Notes: a model not told the origin generated them from the letters alone. Positions 17,510 through 27,262 are shown, counted from the first letter of the stretch. The stretch is DNA of 64,000 bases from Pseudopedobacter sp965218985 (GCA_965218985.1 CBDCMP010000007.1:1178001-1242000), one strand, 5' to 3'. Program-made: numbers and translations.

Positions 17510-17545
17510 AAATCAATGAATCGATTTTAATCGACCCATTGATTT
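17510..17545. promoter_or_regulatory. Long imperfect palindrome upstream of the sulfatase gene
   Basis: AAATCAATG (17510-17518) and CATTGATTT (17537-17545) are exact inverted repeats enclosing TCGATT and AATCGA around a TT centre, with one two-base mismatch (AA against CC). It lies 48-83 bases before the sulfatase start, so it may be an operator. Lying between two minus-strand genes, it could also act as a hairpin. Confidence 0.5.
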
Positions 17546-17647
17546 ACATAAGCTTAAATTTATATGGTAAAATGCTAATGCTTCTTCTGTAGCGAAACAG
17601 TGCAAAAAATCACCAGATGAATTTAATACCGTTTTTTAAAAAAAATA

Positions 17648-19381
17648 TTATTTAACGGTAATACGCTGGTTTGCCTTTACATCTTTCATCTCTAATGTGC
17701 CTTTTTGATGCGGCAAAACAACTTGAATGTCCACATTCTTCAACTTCCCCAGACCAAACTGACCGATTGCTGCATGGCCACCTGCATAACCATAACCAAC
17801 GCTAATTTCTTGGCTACCTATTAGCTCTTTGGCCATACCCAGTTTACCAGCTGGATAAATATTTACTTTTGAGCCTACGCCCATTTTATTAACGCCATTA
17901 CTTCCCTCTACTTTAACTTGCAACCAGTTGTTTCCAGTAGTCTCGTTTTGTAAAAGATAGGTTGGTTCTGTAGGTACCCAACTCAACATCAAAATATCCA
18001 ATTTACCATCATTGTTGTAATCGCCAGTTGGAGCAGCGGCCATGTAAAGTGCTCTTCTGGTCTCATAATGTGTTAATTCTTCTTCTGAAGGTACCGCTAA
18101 ATCTTCCGCGTTTGGGTAGTCGTTAACATCGGCAGAGTAATCTTTAAATTGGGGAATACCATTCTTAAAACCCTCGTGATGGGCAATATACGGGTAAATC
18201 GCTCCATCTTTAATTTTTAAAGAGCTACCATAAATATCTGGCCAGCCATCATTATCAAAATCTTGAATTTCAACGTTTGGAGCTTTTAAACGCATTGGCG
18301 TTAAGCCTGATGCTACTGTAATATCCTCAAATTCTGGAACACCGTTTCTGATCCCTTTATTTAGGTACAAGTGGATTGGAACCGGTCTTATCCATTGTTC
18401 TTTATAATGAGGACCAATTATTACATCTAGTAATCCGTCTCTATTTACATCTCCTACACTTATGCCACAAATTAAATTTCCGTCGCCATCGTTTGGCCAT
18501 TCAAAAACCTCTTTTGTACGTGGGGCTTCCATAAATTTACCGTGCCCATCGTTTAAAAACAATCTGTTTCCGCCTTTATTAGCAGCCACTAAAAAATCTG
18601 GCCAGCCATCGTTGTTCAAATCAGCAGCAGTGATACCGTAGCCAGGCAACTCAGTAGGCAAACCAACCTTATCTGAAACGTCATCAAATTTCATACCCCC
18701 AAGGTTTCTAAAAATTCTTGATCTGTGACTATAAGATCCATTCCAGCCAATCATTGGGTCTTCTGAAACCAATATATCCAACAAGCCATCTCCGTCATAA
18801 TCTAAAAAATCAGCGCATCTTGCTCCAAACCCAAGTGGAGCTGCATTACTTCGTCCCGAAATATCTTTAAAATTACCTTTCCCATCGTTTTCCCATAAAC
18901 TTGCACCATTTCTATCATTCCATTTTTCAGCGTTTTCTGGCAAATCACAGACGTATAAGTCTAAATCACCATCGTTGTCTAAATCCGCAAAAAATGCGCC
19001 TGTACATCTTAAAAAAATATCTAAGCCTTTTTGCTTATCCAGTGTAAATTTGCCCCCGTTATTTTTAAACAACATACTTCTGTTGCCATAACCTTTCATC
19101 TTTTTTGGTCCTAATACATAATTGGTATTAAATACACCTGCGTATAAATCAATAAACCCATCACCATCATAATCGCCCCAGCCTGCGCCATGACCTTTTA
19201 TTCCACCTATAGCAGGCATCAGACCCACTTCTTCAGCTACGTCTCTAAAAACAAAAGGGTAATTTCCAGAGGTTGCTTTTTTCTTTTTAACGCTATCGGC
19301 AAGCGAGTAAAAATTAGTAGATGCTTTAAGACTTAAACTGATTAGGAATGTGAATATGAGTGCTGTGGTTATTCTTTTCAT
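17648..19381 (-). CDS. CRTAC1-like FG-GAP/VCBS repeat protein with ASPIC/UnbV domain (copy 2)
   Basis: The 577-residue protein is nearly the same length as the product of 10714-12444 and visibly very similar throughout, for example KATSGNYPFVFRDVAE, RNGASLWENDGKGNFK and PGYGITAAD in both. It has a signal peptide (LIFTFLISLSLKAS), repeated D-x-D-x-D-G loops (DYDGDGFIDLY, DLDNDGDLDLY, DLNNDGWPDF, DFDNDGWPDIY) and a C-terminal ASPIC/UnbV domain (NNWLQVKVEGSNG to FGLGKLKNV). The role is unknown; secretion and association with glycan use are inferred from context. The gene precedes the sulfatase on the same strand with a 185-base gap that contains the palindrome at 17510-17545. Confidence 0.9.
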   Translation of the reverse strand: MKRITTALIFTFLISLSLKASTNFYSLADSVKKKKATSGNYPFVFRDVAEEVGLMPAIGGIKGHGAGWGDYDGDGFIDLYAGVFNTNYVLGPKKMKGYGNRSMLFKNNGGKFTLDKQKGLDIFLRCTGAFFADLDNDGDLDLYVCDLPENAEKWNDRNGASLWENDGKGNFKDISGRSNAAPLGFGARCADFLDYDGDGLLDILVSEDPMIGWNGSYSHRSRIFRNLGGMKFDDVSDKVGLPTELPGYGITAADLNNDGWPDFLVAANKGGNRLFLNDGHGKFMEAPRTKEVFEWPNDGDGNLICGISVGDVNRDGLLDVIIGPHYKEQWIRPVPIHLYLNKGIRNGVPEFEDITVASGLTPMRLKAPNVEIQDFDNDGWPDIYGSSLKIKDGAIYPYIAHHEGFKNGIPQFKDYSADVNDYPNAEDLAVPSEEELTHYETRRALYMAAAPTGDYNNDGKLDILMLSWVPTEPTYLLQNETTGNNWLQVKVEGSNGVNKMGVGSKVNIYPAGKLGMAKELIGSQEISVGYGYAGGHAAIGQFGLGKLKNVDIQVVLPHQKGTLEMKDVKANQRITVK

Positions 19382-19647
19382 TTAATTATAGTTTTTATTT
19401 TGTAAAGAAAGGTATGAATTTGGTAAGCTGGCTTAGTAAAAAAACATTAGCATAACAGCTTAAAACAAATATATAAAGTAAACAGACTTAAAAAGTAATA
19501 CTATCTTTTATAAATCAGATAATATATTAAATAAATGAGTGCAATTTCACGCTTAAACACCTGTTTCCAAACCAAAAATAATCCGAATGCTAATATTGGT
19601 TTCCCAAGTACAGATTGCTCAAAATTGGAAGGTAAGCAATCACATAC

Positions 19648-19824
19648 CAATGTCGTTTAGTTAAGAAGTTTTTCACTAATTTCGTACTTTCGAGGTATGA
19701 GAAATGGAGTTCCTATAAAAATAAATCTCATACGCAATTCCTCCTTAAAGTAAGCAACATCTATTTACGGGATGTTTATCCGCCAGCCCACGGATAAACG
19801 AAGTAGCTTAACTAAACGATATTG
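19648..19824. repeat. 177-bp MITE-like element with nested inverted repeats
   Basis: The ends CAATGTCGTTTAGTTAAG (19648-19665) and CTTAACTAAACGATATTG (19807-19824) are inverted repeats with one mismatch in 18. Inside are two further exact pairs: GTATGAGA with TCTCATAC, and GTTTATCCG with CGGATAAAC around an eight-base loop. No protein of useful length is encoded. Such a short, fully palindromic unit suggests a non-autonomous transposable element or a structured RNA. AATCACA occurs close to both ends and may be a trace of a target duplication. The rest of the 19382-20034 gap shows nothing I can name. Confidence 0.6.
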
Positions 19825-20034
19825 AATCACACATCATCTAAATATGAAAAATAACACCGAAAACCTAAAAGAAAGGATTAGCATTTGGTAAGCTTAACTA
19901 AGTACATTTGTAGTAGAAGTTTATTTCTGAAATTTTAATTGGTTTAGGTTTAGGTTAGAAGTTGGCTGTTATCGCAGCCAACTTTTTTGCTCTTACTTAT
20001 TTAAATTAAATCAAAATCATCCAAAAACCATACG

Positions 20035-21705
20035 ATGGGCAATTTAGATATACTTATCATTATCATCTTCAGCTTAATTGTTTTTGCCTGCGGATTAAGT
20101 TTTTCAAAAAAAGGTGGCAATATGAAATCCTTTTTTGCTGCAGGCGGAGCACTCCCATGGTGGATGAGCGGACTTTCGCTATTTATGAGCTTTTTTTCAG
20201 CAGGTACTTTTGTGGTTTGGGGTTCTATTGCCTACAAATTTGGCTGGGTTGCCATTACCATACAGTGGACAATGTGTATCGCCGGATTGATTATCGGTTT
20301 CTTTATTGCCCCTAAATGGCAAAAAACAAAAGCATTAACCGCTGCAGAATACATTACCGACCGCTTAGGTTATAAAACACAGAAAATATATACCTATTTG
20401 TTTTTGATGATCTCTGTTTTTACTACCGGAGCATTTTTATATCCTGTAGCAAAAATTTTAGAGGTTTCCACCGGCATCGGCATTACTACTTCCATTATTT
20501 CTTTAGGGATTTTGATATTGATTTACACTGCTGTTGGTGGTTTATGGGCGGTAATTGTTACCGATGTTTTGCAGTTTATAGTTTTAACAGCCGCAGTACT
20601 TATTGTGGTTCCGTTGGCTTTTGGGAAAATAGATGGCGTTGAAAACTTTATAAAATTGGCTCCCACTAACTTTTTTGACCTCGTGAACAATGAATATACC
20701 ATCGGCTTTATGATTGCTTTTGGGCTTTATAACCTCTTTTTTATTGCCGGCAACTGGGCGTACATTCAGCGTTATACCAGTGTTGCCACTCCCAGAGATG
20801 CTAAAAAAGTAGGTTGGCTATTTGGCGCACTTTACACCATCAGTCCAATTATTTGGATGCTTCCGCCGATGATCTATAAAATAATCAACCCTTCACTTGC
20901 AGGTACTGCCAGCGAAGGAGCTTACTTATTAATATGTAAAGAAGTTTTGCCCGCAGGGATGTTGGGCTTAATGTTGGTAGGGATGATTTTTGCGACTTCC
21001 AGCTCGGTAAATACTACTTTAAACATATCAGCAGGGGTTTTTACCAACGATATTTACAAACACTTTAAACCCAATGCAGACGGCAGTTCTTTGGTTAAAG
21101 TTGGTAAACTTACTACCGCCGTTTTAGGGGTTATTACCATTCTGATAGCGCTCTGCGTCCCACTATTTGGTGGCATTGTAGAAGTGGTAATGACCTTAGC
21201 CGCCTTAACCGGCGGAGCTATGTTTTTGCCTCCGTTATGGTCGCTGTTTTCTAAAAACCAAACAGGTTTCAGCGTTTTAGGCACTACCTTAGCAACGCTG
21301 GCAATCAATGCATTTTTCAAATTTTTTGGTCCAAGTTTATTAGGTGTTACATTTAGCCGAACCACAGAAATGATTGTTGGTGTAGCTGTTCCGATTGTTT
21401 TGCTAACTCTTTTTGAGCTATACGCCATCTTTACTCATAAAAACATCAAACAGTATGAAGCGTATCTTGTTAAGTTAAACCTAAAAGCTTCCGCCGAGGA
21501 AGACACTGCGAAAAATGCAGCCACTGAAAATTTGAAAGGGCTTAAAGTAATTGGTGCTGGAGTGTTGGCTACGGGTATCATTATCTTTACGCTTTCGTTT
21601 ATCAACGACCCCAATCTTTTAGTGGTAACCGTTGTAGGGTCTTTGGTTTCGTCATTGGGCGCATTCATCATTTTTAAAAGCTTCAAAAAACCTAAAGCTT
21701 ATTAA
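20035..21705 (+). CDS. Sodium:solute symporter (SSS family)
   Basis: The 556-residue protein has about 13-14 hydrophobic segments and SSS-family landmarks: GGALPWWMSGLSLFMSFFSA in the first loops, KTKALTAAEYITDRLG, YTAVGGLWAVIVTDVLQF and GMIFATSSSVNTTLNISAGV. SSS proteins import sugars, uronates or other small organic compounds with sodium across the inner membrane. The FAD oxidoreductase gene starts 32 bases downstream, so they are probably co-transcribed. The transported compound may be the product of the neighbouring extracellular enzymes; this is inference from position. A reverse-oriented sulfatase/FG-GAP unit lies upstream. Confidence 0.93.
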   Translation: MGNLDILIIIIFSLIVFACGLSFSKKGGNMKSFFAAGGALPWWMSGLSLFMSFFSAGTFVVWGSIAYKFGWVAITIQWTMCIAGLIIGFFIAPKWQKTKALTAAEYITDRLGYKTQKIYTYLFLMISVFTTGAFLYPVAKILEVSTGIGITTSIISLGILILIYTAVGGLWAVIVTDVLQFIVLTAAVLIVVPLAFGKIDGVENFIKLAPTNFFDLVNNEYTIGFMIAFGLYNLFFIAGNWAYIQRYTSVATPRDAKKVGWLFGALYTISPIIWMLPPMIYKIINPSLAGTASEGAYLLICKEVLPAGMLGLMLVGMIFATSSSVNTTLNISAGVFTNDIYKHFKPNADGSSLVKVGKLTTAVLGVITILIALCVPLFGGIVEVVMTLAALTGGAMFLPPLWSLFSKNQTGFSVLGTTLATLAINAFFKFFGPSLLGVTFSRTTEMIVGVAVPIVLLTLFELYAIFTHKNIKQYEAYLVKLNLKASAEEDTAKNAATENLKGLKVIGAGVLATGIIIFTLSFINDPNLLVVTVVGSLVSSLGAFIIFKSFKKPKAY

Positions 21706-21737
21706 CGTTTATCCTTTTTCTAAAAAACAGAAATCTC

Positions 21738-24017
21738 ATGTTATCAGAATTATCATCTACAGAAAAACGAGAAAATAAAAAGATTAATTTAAATCCCGAC
21801 TTTACCATTATTGGTGGCGGTATTGCCGGTGTTTGCGCTGCTATAACGGCAGCCAGAAAAGGTACTAAAACCGTTTTGATTCAGGACAGACCAGTTCTAG
21901 GAGGCAACGCATCTTCGGAAGTTAGGCTTTGGATTTTAGGAGCTACCTCACACATGGGGAACAATAACCGTTGGTCCAGAGAAGGCGGTGTGATTGACGA
22001 GATTTTGGTTGAAAACCTTTACAGAAACAAGGAAGGTAATACGCTGATTTTTGATACCATTTTATTAGAGAAAATAAAGAATGAAGCCAACATCACACTG
22101 TTGCTGAATACCGCTGTGTATGATTTAGAAAAATCAGACGACCGAAACATAAAAAGCGTGACTGCTTTTTGCAGTCAGAACTCGACGCATTATACCATTC
22201 AATCGCCTTTGTTTTGTGATGCTTCTGGCGATGGAATAGTGGGATTTATGGCAGGTGCGTCTTTTAGAATTGGTGCTGAAACCAGAGAAGAATTTAACGA
22301 GTTGTTTGCCCCGGATGAAGCGTACGGCGAACTTTTAGGTCATTCGATGTACTTTTATAGCAAAAGAGCTGACGCACCTGTTAAGTATGTTGCTCCAGAA
22401 TTTGCGCTTAAAAACATCAAAGAAATACCACGTTATAAAATCATCAGCAAAGAAGACCAAGGATGCAGATATTGGTGGTTTGAGTATGGTGGCAGAAGAG
22501 ACACCATACATGATACCGAAGAAATTAAATGGGAACTTTGGAAAGTAATTTACGGTGTTTGGGACTATATCAAAAACTCTGGTGAATTTGAGGATGTGGA
22601 CAACCTGACCTTAGAATGGGTAGGCACCATCCCCGGCAAAAGAGAAAGCAGAAGATTTGAGGGCGAATACATGATTACCCAAAATGATGTGGTTAATCAA
22701 CACCAATTTGACGATGCGGTGGCACACGGCGGTTGGGCTTTGGATCTACATCCGGCAGATGGAATTTACAGCGAGAAGTCTGCATGTACACAATGGCACT
22801 CAAAAGGTGTTTTCCAAATCCCTTACCGTTGTTTTTTCAGTAAAGATATTGACAACCTATTTTTAGCTGGAAGGATTATTAGTGCCAGCCATGTAGCTTT
22901 TGGCTCTACAAGGGTTATGGCCACTACTGGTTTGTGCGCCCAAGTTGCTGGAATGGCGGCCTCACTCTGTAAAGAAAACAAAATTTTACCCACAGAAATT
23001 TTATCAAAAAACCTAATTACGGAGCTTCAAAGTCAGCTAAATTTAACAGGGCAAAGTATTCCGAATATCTCATTAAAAGATGACTTAAGCAGATTATCTA
23101 AGGCTACTATTTCAGCGTCATCAGAGCTGGAACTTAGCGAAATACCCGCTGATAGCGGTTGGTTTAGTTTAGCTACCGCTACAGCCGCTCTACTCCCAAT
23201 AAAAGCCAACCAAAAGTATAGAGCAAAAGTATGGGTAAGCGCATCTGAAAGCACCAGCATTACCGTACAGTTACGAAAATCGTCCAAGTTAGGGAATTAC
23301 AGTCCGGATGTAATTTTAGAAACGCAAAATATCCAATTACAAAAGGGAGAGCAAAATTTAACCTTAGCATTTGAGCAAACAGTTGATACAGATCAGTACG
23401 TCTTCTTTACGTTCTTGGCTAACGATAAAGCAAGTTTAAAATGTAGCAAAAATCGATACAGTGGTGTTCTTTCTGTTTTCAACGGCGTAAACAAAGCGGT
23501 TTCCAACAACGGCAAGCAAACGCCGCCTAACGGAATTGGTATTGACGAATTTGAGTTTTGGATTCCGTACAGAAGACCTTCTGGCGAAAACATTGCGATG
23601 GAAATTACGCCAAGCTTAACTTGTTTCTCAGCAACTAATATCACTAACGGAAATGTCCGCCCAACTACAACTGTGAATGGCTGGATGGCTGATTTAAACG
23701 ATGCCAACCCAAACTTAAAAATCGAATGGGAAACCCCACAAGCTTTATCAGAAATCAAATTGTTTTTTGACACGGATTATGACCACCCAATGGAATCGTC
23801 TCTTTATGGACACCCAGAAAACGTCATCCCATTTTGCATAAGAAATTATAAAATTAAAAATGGTGATGGAACGGTTCTTTTTGAAATGCAAAATAATTAT
23901 CAAACCATAAATAATTGGAAATTTGATAGTGAATTTAAAACTACCGAATTAGTGATTGAGTTTGAGCATCCATCGGATAATATACCGGCTTCAGTTTTTG
24001 AGATTGTTATTTTGTAG
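21738..24017 (+). CDS. FAD-dependent oxidoreductase (FAD_oxidored family) with C-terminal accessory domains
   Basis: The 759-residue protein has no signal peptide and is expected in the cytoplasm. Near the N terminus is a dinucleotide-binding motif (FTIIGGGIAGVCAAITAARKG) followed by VLGGNASSEVRLWILGA, typical of the FAD_oxidored group. GTIPGKRESRRFEGEY and FLAGRIISASHVAFGSTRVM complete the FAD domain by about residue 410. The remaining ~330 residues look like beta-rich accessory modules and are unusual for a plain oxidoreductase. Members often appear in Bacteroidota and Planctomycetes carbohydrate loci with unknown substrates. The tight pairing with the symporter gene suggests oxidation of the imported sugar. 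Function beyond the cofactor is unproven. Confidence 0.85.
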   Translation: MLSELSSTEKRENKKINLNPDFTIIGGGIAGVCAAITAARKGTKTVLIQDRPVLGGNASSEVRLWILGATSHMGNNNRWSREGGVIDEILVENLYRNKEGNTLIFDTILLEKIKNEANITLLLNTAVYDLEKSDDRNIKSVTAFCSQNSTHYTIQSPLFCDASGDGIVGFMAGASFRIGAETREEFNELFAPDEAYGELLGHSMYFYSKRADAPVKYVAPEFALKNIKEIPRYKIISKEDQGCRYWWFEYGGRRDTIHDTEEIKWELWKVIYGVWDYIKNSGEFEDVDNLTLEWVGTIPGKRESRRFEGEYMITQNDVVNQHQFDDAVAHGGWALDLHPADGIYSEKSACTQWHSKGVFQIPYRCFFSKDIDNLFLAGRIISASHVAFGSTRVMATTGLCAQVAGMAASLCKENKILPTEILSKNLITELQSQLNLTGQSIPNISLKDDLSRLSKATISASSELELSEIPADSGWFSLATATAALLPIKANQKYRAKVWVSASESTSITVQLRKSSKLGNYSPDVILETQNIQLQKGEQNLTLAFEQTVDTDQYVFFTFLANDKASLKCSKNRYSGVLSVFNGVNKAVSNNGKQTPPNGIGIDEFEFWIPYRRPSGENIAMEITPSLTCFSATNITNGNVRPTTTVNGWMADLNDANPNLKIEWETPQALSEIKLFFDTDYDHPMESSLYGHPENVIPFCIRNYKIKNGDGTVLFEMQNNYQTINNWKFDSEFKTTELVIEFEHPSDNIPASVFEIVIL

Positions 24018-24275
24018 TTATTCAAATTCTACGATTTTTTTAATCCTAATGCTTCAGCAAAAACCAATAAACCATAGATTCATGTTCCGTCTGGTAGCGA
24101 GCTTACTAACCGATAATTATTGATTCAAATTTAAAATACTGTATTAAAGATGTTTATATGACTTATTTTAAAATTTGATCTTCATTATCTTTATCAATTT
24201 AGGGATTGGAATAAAAGATCTCGATTTTGAAATAAACTTATATAGTAGGAAAATAGATCAGAAAATAAAATAAAT

Positions 24276-24287
24276 GCAATCGATTGC
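24276..24287. promoter_or_regulatory. Perfect palindrome upstream of the GH31 gene
   Basis: GCAATCGATTGC is a perfect 12-base palindrome with a central CG, 164 bases before the GH31 start. It fits a LacI-type operator, but it is followed by a T-run and could also be a small hairpin. The rest of the 24018-24450 gap shows no gene that I can support. Confidence 0.4.
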
Positions 24288-24450
24288 TTTTTTATATTTT
24301 TATTTCTACTTTTACTTCCGCCAAATATTTTTAAACCGATTTTAAGCCTTTCCCAAAAAATAGAATTAAGTAAGTAAAGTATCCGATGAGAAATATGGAG
24401 GTTAAAATAAATTTTATAAAAAAACAATTACACATAGTTCAAAAATTCAC

Positions 24451-27252
24451 ATGAAGAGAATTATTCTAGCTCATTTTTATTTCATTCTGCTTGTATGCCT
24501 TTCAAGTTCTTGCAAAAGTCAAACTTTAGGTAGTGGGAGCTCGAACTTTACAAAAACAAACAATGGTATATTAATCAACACCCGTAAAGGCCAAGTTTCG
24601 TTAACTGCATTTGACGAAAATATCATCCATTTTGTAGCAAACCCTTCAAAAATAGACAACACCTTCAGCAGTAAAATAGTGGAAATAAAACCTGCTCATG
24701 TTAAGTGGAGTGTAGTTAGAGAGAAAAACGTGACTGGGGTTGCTACCGATCAAATAAAAGCTTTGGTAAACCTAACCACAGGTGTAGTAAATTATTATGA
24801 CCATAACAATAAACCGCTATTGGCAGAACCATCCTCTAACGGAAGAGTTTATGGCGAAAACACCATCTACGGCAATAAAACCCAATTTGCAAAGCAAACA
24901 TTTATTGCAGATAAAGGAGAGGCCATTTATGGAATGGGTCAAAATCATAATGATAAATTAAATCTAAAAGGATCAAATCTAGATTTGTGGCAACAAAACA
25001 CAGAAATCACCATTCCTTTAATGGTTTCTTCAAAAAATTACGGTGTATTATGGGATAATTACTCCCATTCTAAATTTGGTTCTTTAGAAGATGCCAATCT
25101 AATTCCAAACGCTGTTTTTGATGATAATTCTGGAAACAAAGGCAAATTAAAAGGTGCTTTTTTTACGGATACCGATTATAAAAATGCCACCTCACCTTCC
25201 AAAAATTGGGATGGTACTATGCTTTTTAATGAAAATTTGCAAAAAGCGGATAGCATCAAATCCATCAGACTTACTGGAACTTTAAATATTGATGAGGCTG
25301 GCGAGTATGAGTTCATCAAAGAGAAAATGGGCAAATTGAGCCTGTATATTGATGGCAAGCGAGTGATGGAATTTTGGCAAGCTATTTTAAGTACTCCTCG
25401 CTTTATCCACTTAAATCTTACCAAAGGGAAGCATGAAATTGTAATAGAATACATGCAACAAAAAGGCGAGTTCCCGATATTAAAATGGAGAAAACCTGCT
25501 GAGCAATTGAAAGATATATCCATTTGGTCAGCATCTGCAAAAAACATTGATTACTACTTCATCTACGGAGAAAAAAACATGGACGATGTGATCTCTGGCT
25601 TTAGAAAACTGACGGGTAAAGCATCCCTATTGCCAAAATGGGCTTATGGTTTTTGGCAATCAAGAGACAGGTATAAAAGCCAGGATGAAATAGTAGGCAT
25701 TGCTAAAGAGTTTCGTTCCAGAGAAATCCCGCTTGATAATATTGTGCAAGATTGGCATTATTGGGAGAACAATAAATGGGGAATCCATTCATTCAGCGAA
25801 AAAACCTTCCCAAATCCACAAAAAATGGTGGATGACATCCATAACATGAACCTTAACTTGATGATTTCTGTTTGGCCAAAATTTTATCCAGAAACAGCTA
25901 ATTACAAAGAATTAGCTGCGGCAGGTGCCATGTACACCAAATATGCAGATGATAAAAGGCTTGATTTTAGAAAACACCTGAACTCTTATTACGATCCATA
26001 TAATGCTAAAGGAAGAAAAATTTATTGGGATCAAATAAACAAGAATTTATTCAAATATGGAATTGACGGTTGGTGGTTAGATGCAACAGAGCCCGCGTTT
26101 GACAAAAATTTTGGAGCCGATACGCTTGCCTATTATATGGAACCCAATGCTTTTGGAAAAGGTTATGATTACTTAAACCTTTATGCGCTTTACACCAGCA
26201 AGGGTGTGTATGAAGGTCAGCGATTAACAAATCCAAATAAAAGAGTTTTTATTTTAACAAGGTCTGCATTTGCAGGATTACAAAAATATGCCGGAGTTGC
26301 CTGGTCTGGAGACCTTGCTGGGAGTTGGGATTTGTTTAAACAAGAAATTACCTCTGGCTTAAATTTCTCCTTAGCAGGAATGCCTTACTGGACAGATGAT
26401 GTTGGTGGTTATATCTCCGAAGAGAAAAACGGCACTTTCTTCTATGATGAGTATAATGAGTTATTTACCCGTTGGTTCCAGTTTAGTGCTTTTTGTCCAA
26501 TATTCAGGGTTCACGGATCAGAACATGAACAAGAAATGTGGTTCTTTAAAGGCAAATATTACGATGCCCAATTAAAATTTGATAAGCTAAGGTATCGCTT
26601 GATGCCCTACATCTACTCATTAGCTGGCGATGTTACCCATAAAGATTATACCATGATGAGGGGCTTGGTTTTCGATTTCCCTAATGATGCAAATGTTTTG
26701 GATATCACAGACCAGTATATGTTTGGCCCCTCTCTTTTGGTTTGTCCGGTAACGGCTTATCAAGCAACGGAAAGAGAAGTTTATTTGCCAGTTGAAAACG
26801 GTGGCTGGTACGACTTCTGGACTGGAAAGCATTACGAGGGCGGTAAAAAATACACCATTTCTGCACCAATAGATGAAATTCCGCTTTTTGTAAAAGCAGG
26901 TGCTATTATTCCTTTCGGTCCTGAAGTACAATATACATCAGAGAAAAAACCAGATTCGATTTTGTTGAGAGTTTATAAAGGAGCGGATGCGACTTTCAGT
27001 TTATACGAGGATGAAGGGCTGAACTACAATTATGAAAATGGAAAATTTGCTGAAATTAAAGTATCATGGAGCGAGGGTAAAAACCAGTTAGACATTGCTG
27101 ATCAAAAAGGAATGTTTGATGGGATGCTTAAAAACAGGAAGTTCCAAATTGAAGTGGTATCGAAAGACAATCCGGTAGGATATAACAATGTACCAAAACC
27201 GTCTAAAAATGTAGATTATTTTGGTAAAGCGATCAAGGTAAATGTTAAATAG
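24451..27252 (+). CDS. GH31 alpha-glycosidase (alpha-xylosidase-like) with inserted PA14-type domain
   Basis: The 933-residue protein starts with a lipoprotein signal (LVCLSSSC). An N-terminal GH31 sandwich follows, with the GMGQNH motif. A PA14-like segment is inserted at about residues 240-350 (GEYEFIKEKMGKLSLYIDGK, then KGKHEIVIEY). The catalytic barrel has the nucleophile Asp544 in WWLDATEP and acid/base Asp621 in WSGDLAGSWD. RWFQFSAFCPIFRVHG, LMPYIYSLAG and the C-terminal sandwich complete the family plan. Enzymes of this architecture are mostly alpha-xylosidases acting on xyloglucan-like side chains, but substrate specificity is not certain. It heads a run of closely spaced genes (10 bases to GH115). 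Confidence 0.93.
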   Translation: MKRIILAHFYFILLVCLSSSCKSQTLGSGSSNFTKTNNGILINTRKGQVSLTAFDENIIHFVANPSKIDNTFSSKIVEIKPAHVKWSVVREKNVTGVATDQIKALVNLTTGVVNYYDHNNKPLLAEPSSNGRVYGENTIYGNKTQFAKQTFIADKGEAIYGMGQNHNDKLNLKGSNLDLWQQNTEITIPLMVSSKNYGVLWDNYSHSKFGSLEDANLIPNAVFDDNSGNKGKLKGAFFTDTDYKNATSPSKNWDGTMLFNENLQKADSIKSIRLTGTLNIDEAGEYEFIKEKMGKLSLYIDGKRVMEFWQAILSTPRFIHLNLTKGKHEIVIEYMQQKGEFPILKWRKPAEQLKDISIWSASAKNIDYYFIYGEKNMDDVISGFRKLTGKASLLPKWAYGFWQSRDRYKSQDEIVGIAKEFRSREIPLDNIVQDWHYWENNKWGIHSFSEKTFPNPQKMVDDIHNMNLNLMISVWPKFYPETANYKELAAAGAMYTKYADDKRLDFRKHLNSYYDPYNAKGRKIYWDQINKNLFKYGIDGWWLDATEPAFDKNFGADTLAYYMEPNAFGKGYDYLNLYALYTSKGVYEGQRLTNPNKRVFILTRSAFAGLQKYAGVAWSGDLAGSWDLFKQEITSGLNFSLAGMPYWTDDVGGYISEEKNGTFFYDEYNELFTRWFQFSAFCPIFRVHGSEHEQEMWFFKGKYYDAQLKFDKLRYRLMPYIYSLAGDVTHKDYTMMRGLVFDFPNDANVLDITDQYMFGPSLLVCPVTAYQATEREVYLPVENGGWYDFWTGKHYEGGKKYTISAPIDEIPLFVKAGAIIPFGPEVQYTSEKKPDSILLRVYKGADATFSLYEDEGLNYNYENGKFAEIKVSWSEGKNQLDIADQKGMFDGMLKNRKFQIEVVSKDNPVGYNNVPKPSKNVDYFGKAIKVNVK

Positions 27253-27262
27253 CGTTCGTTAG

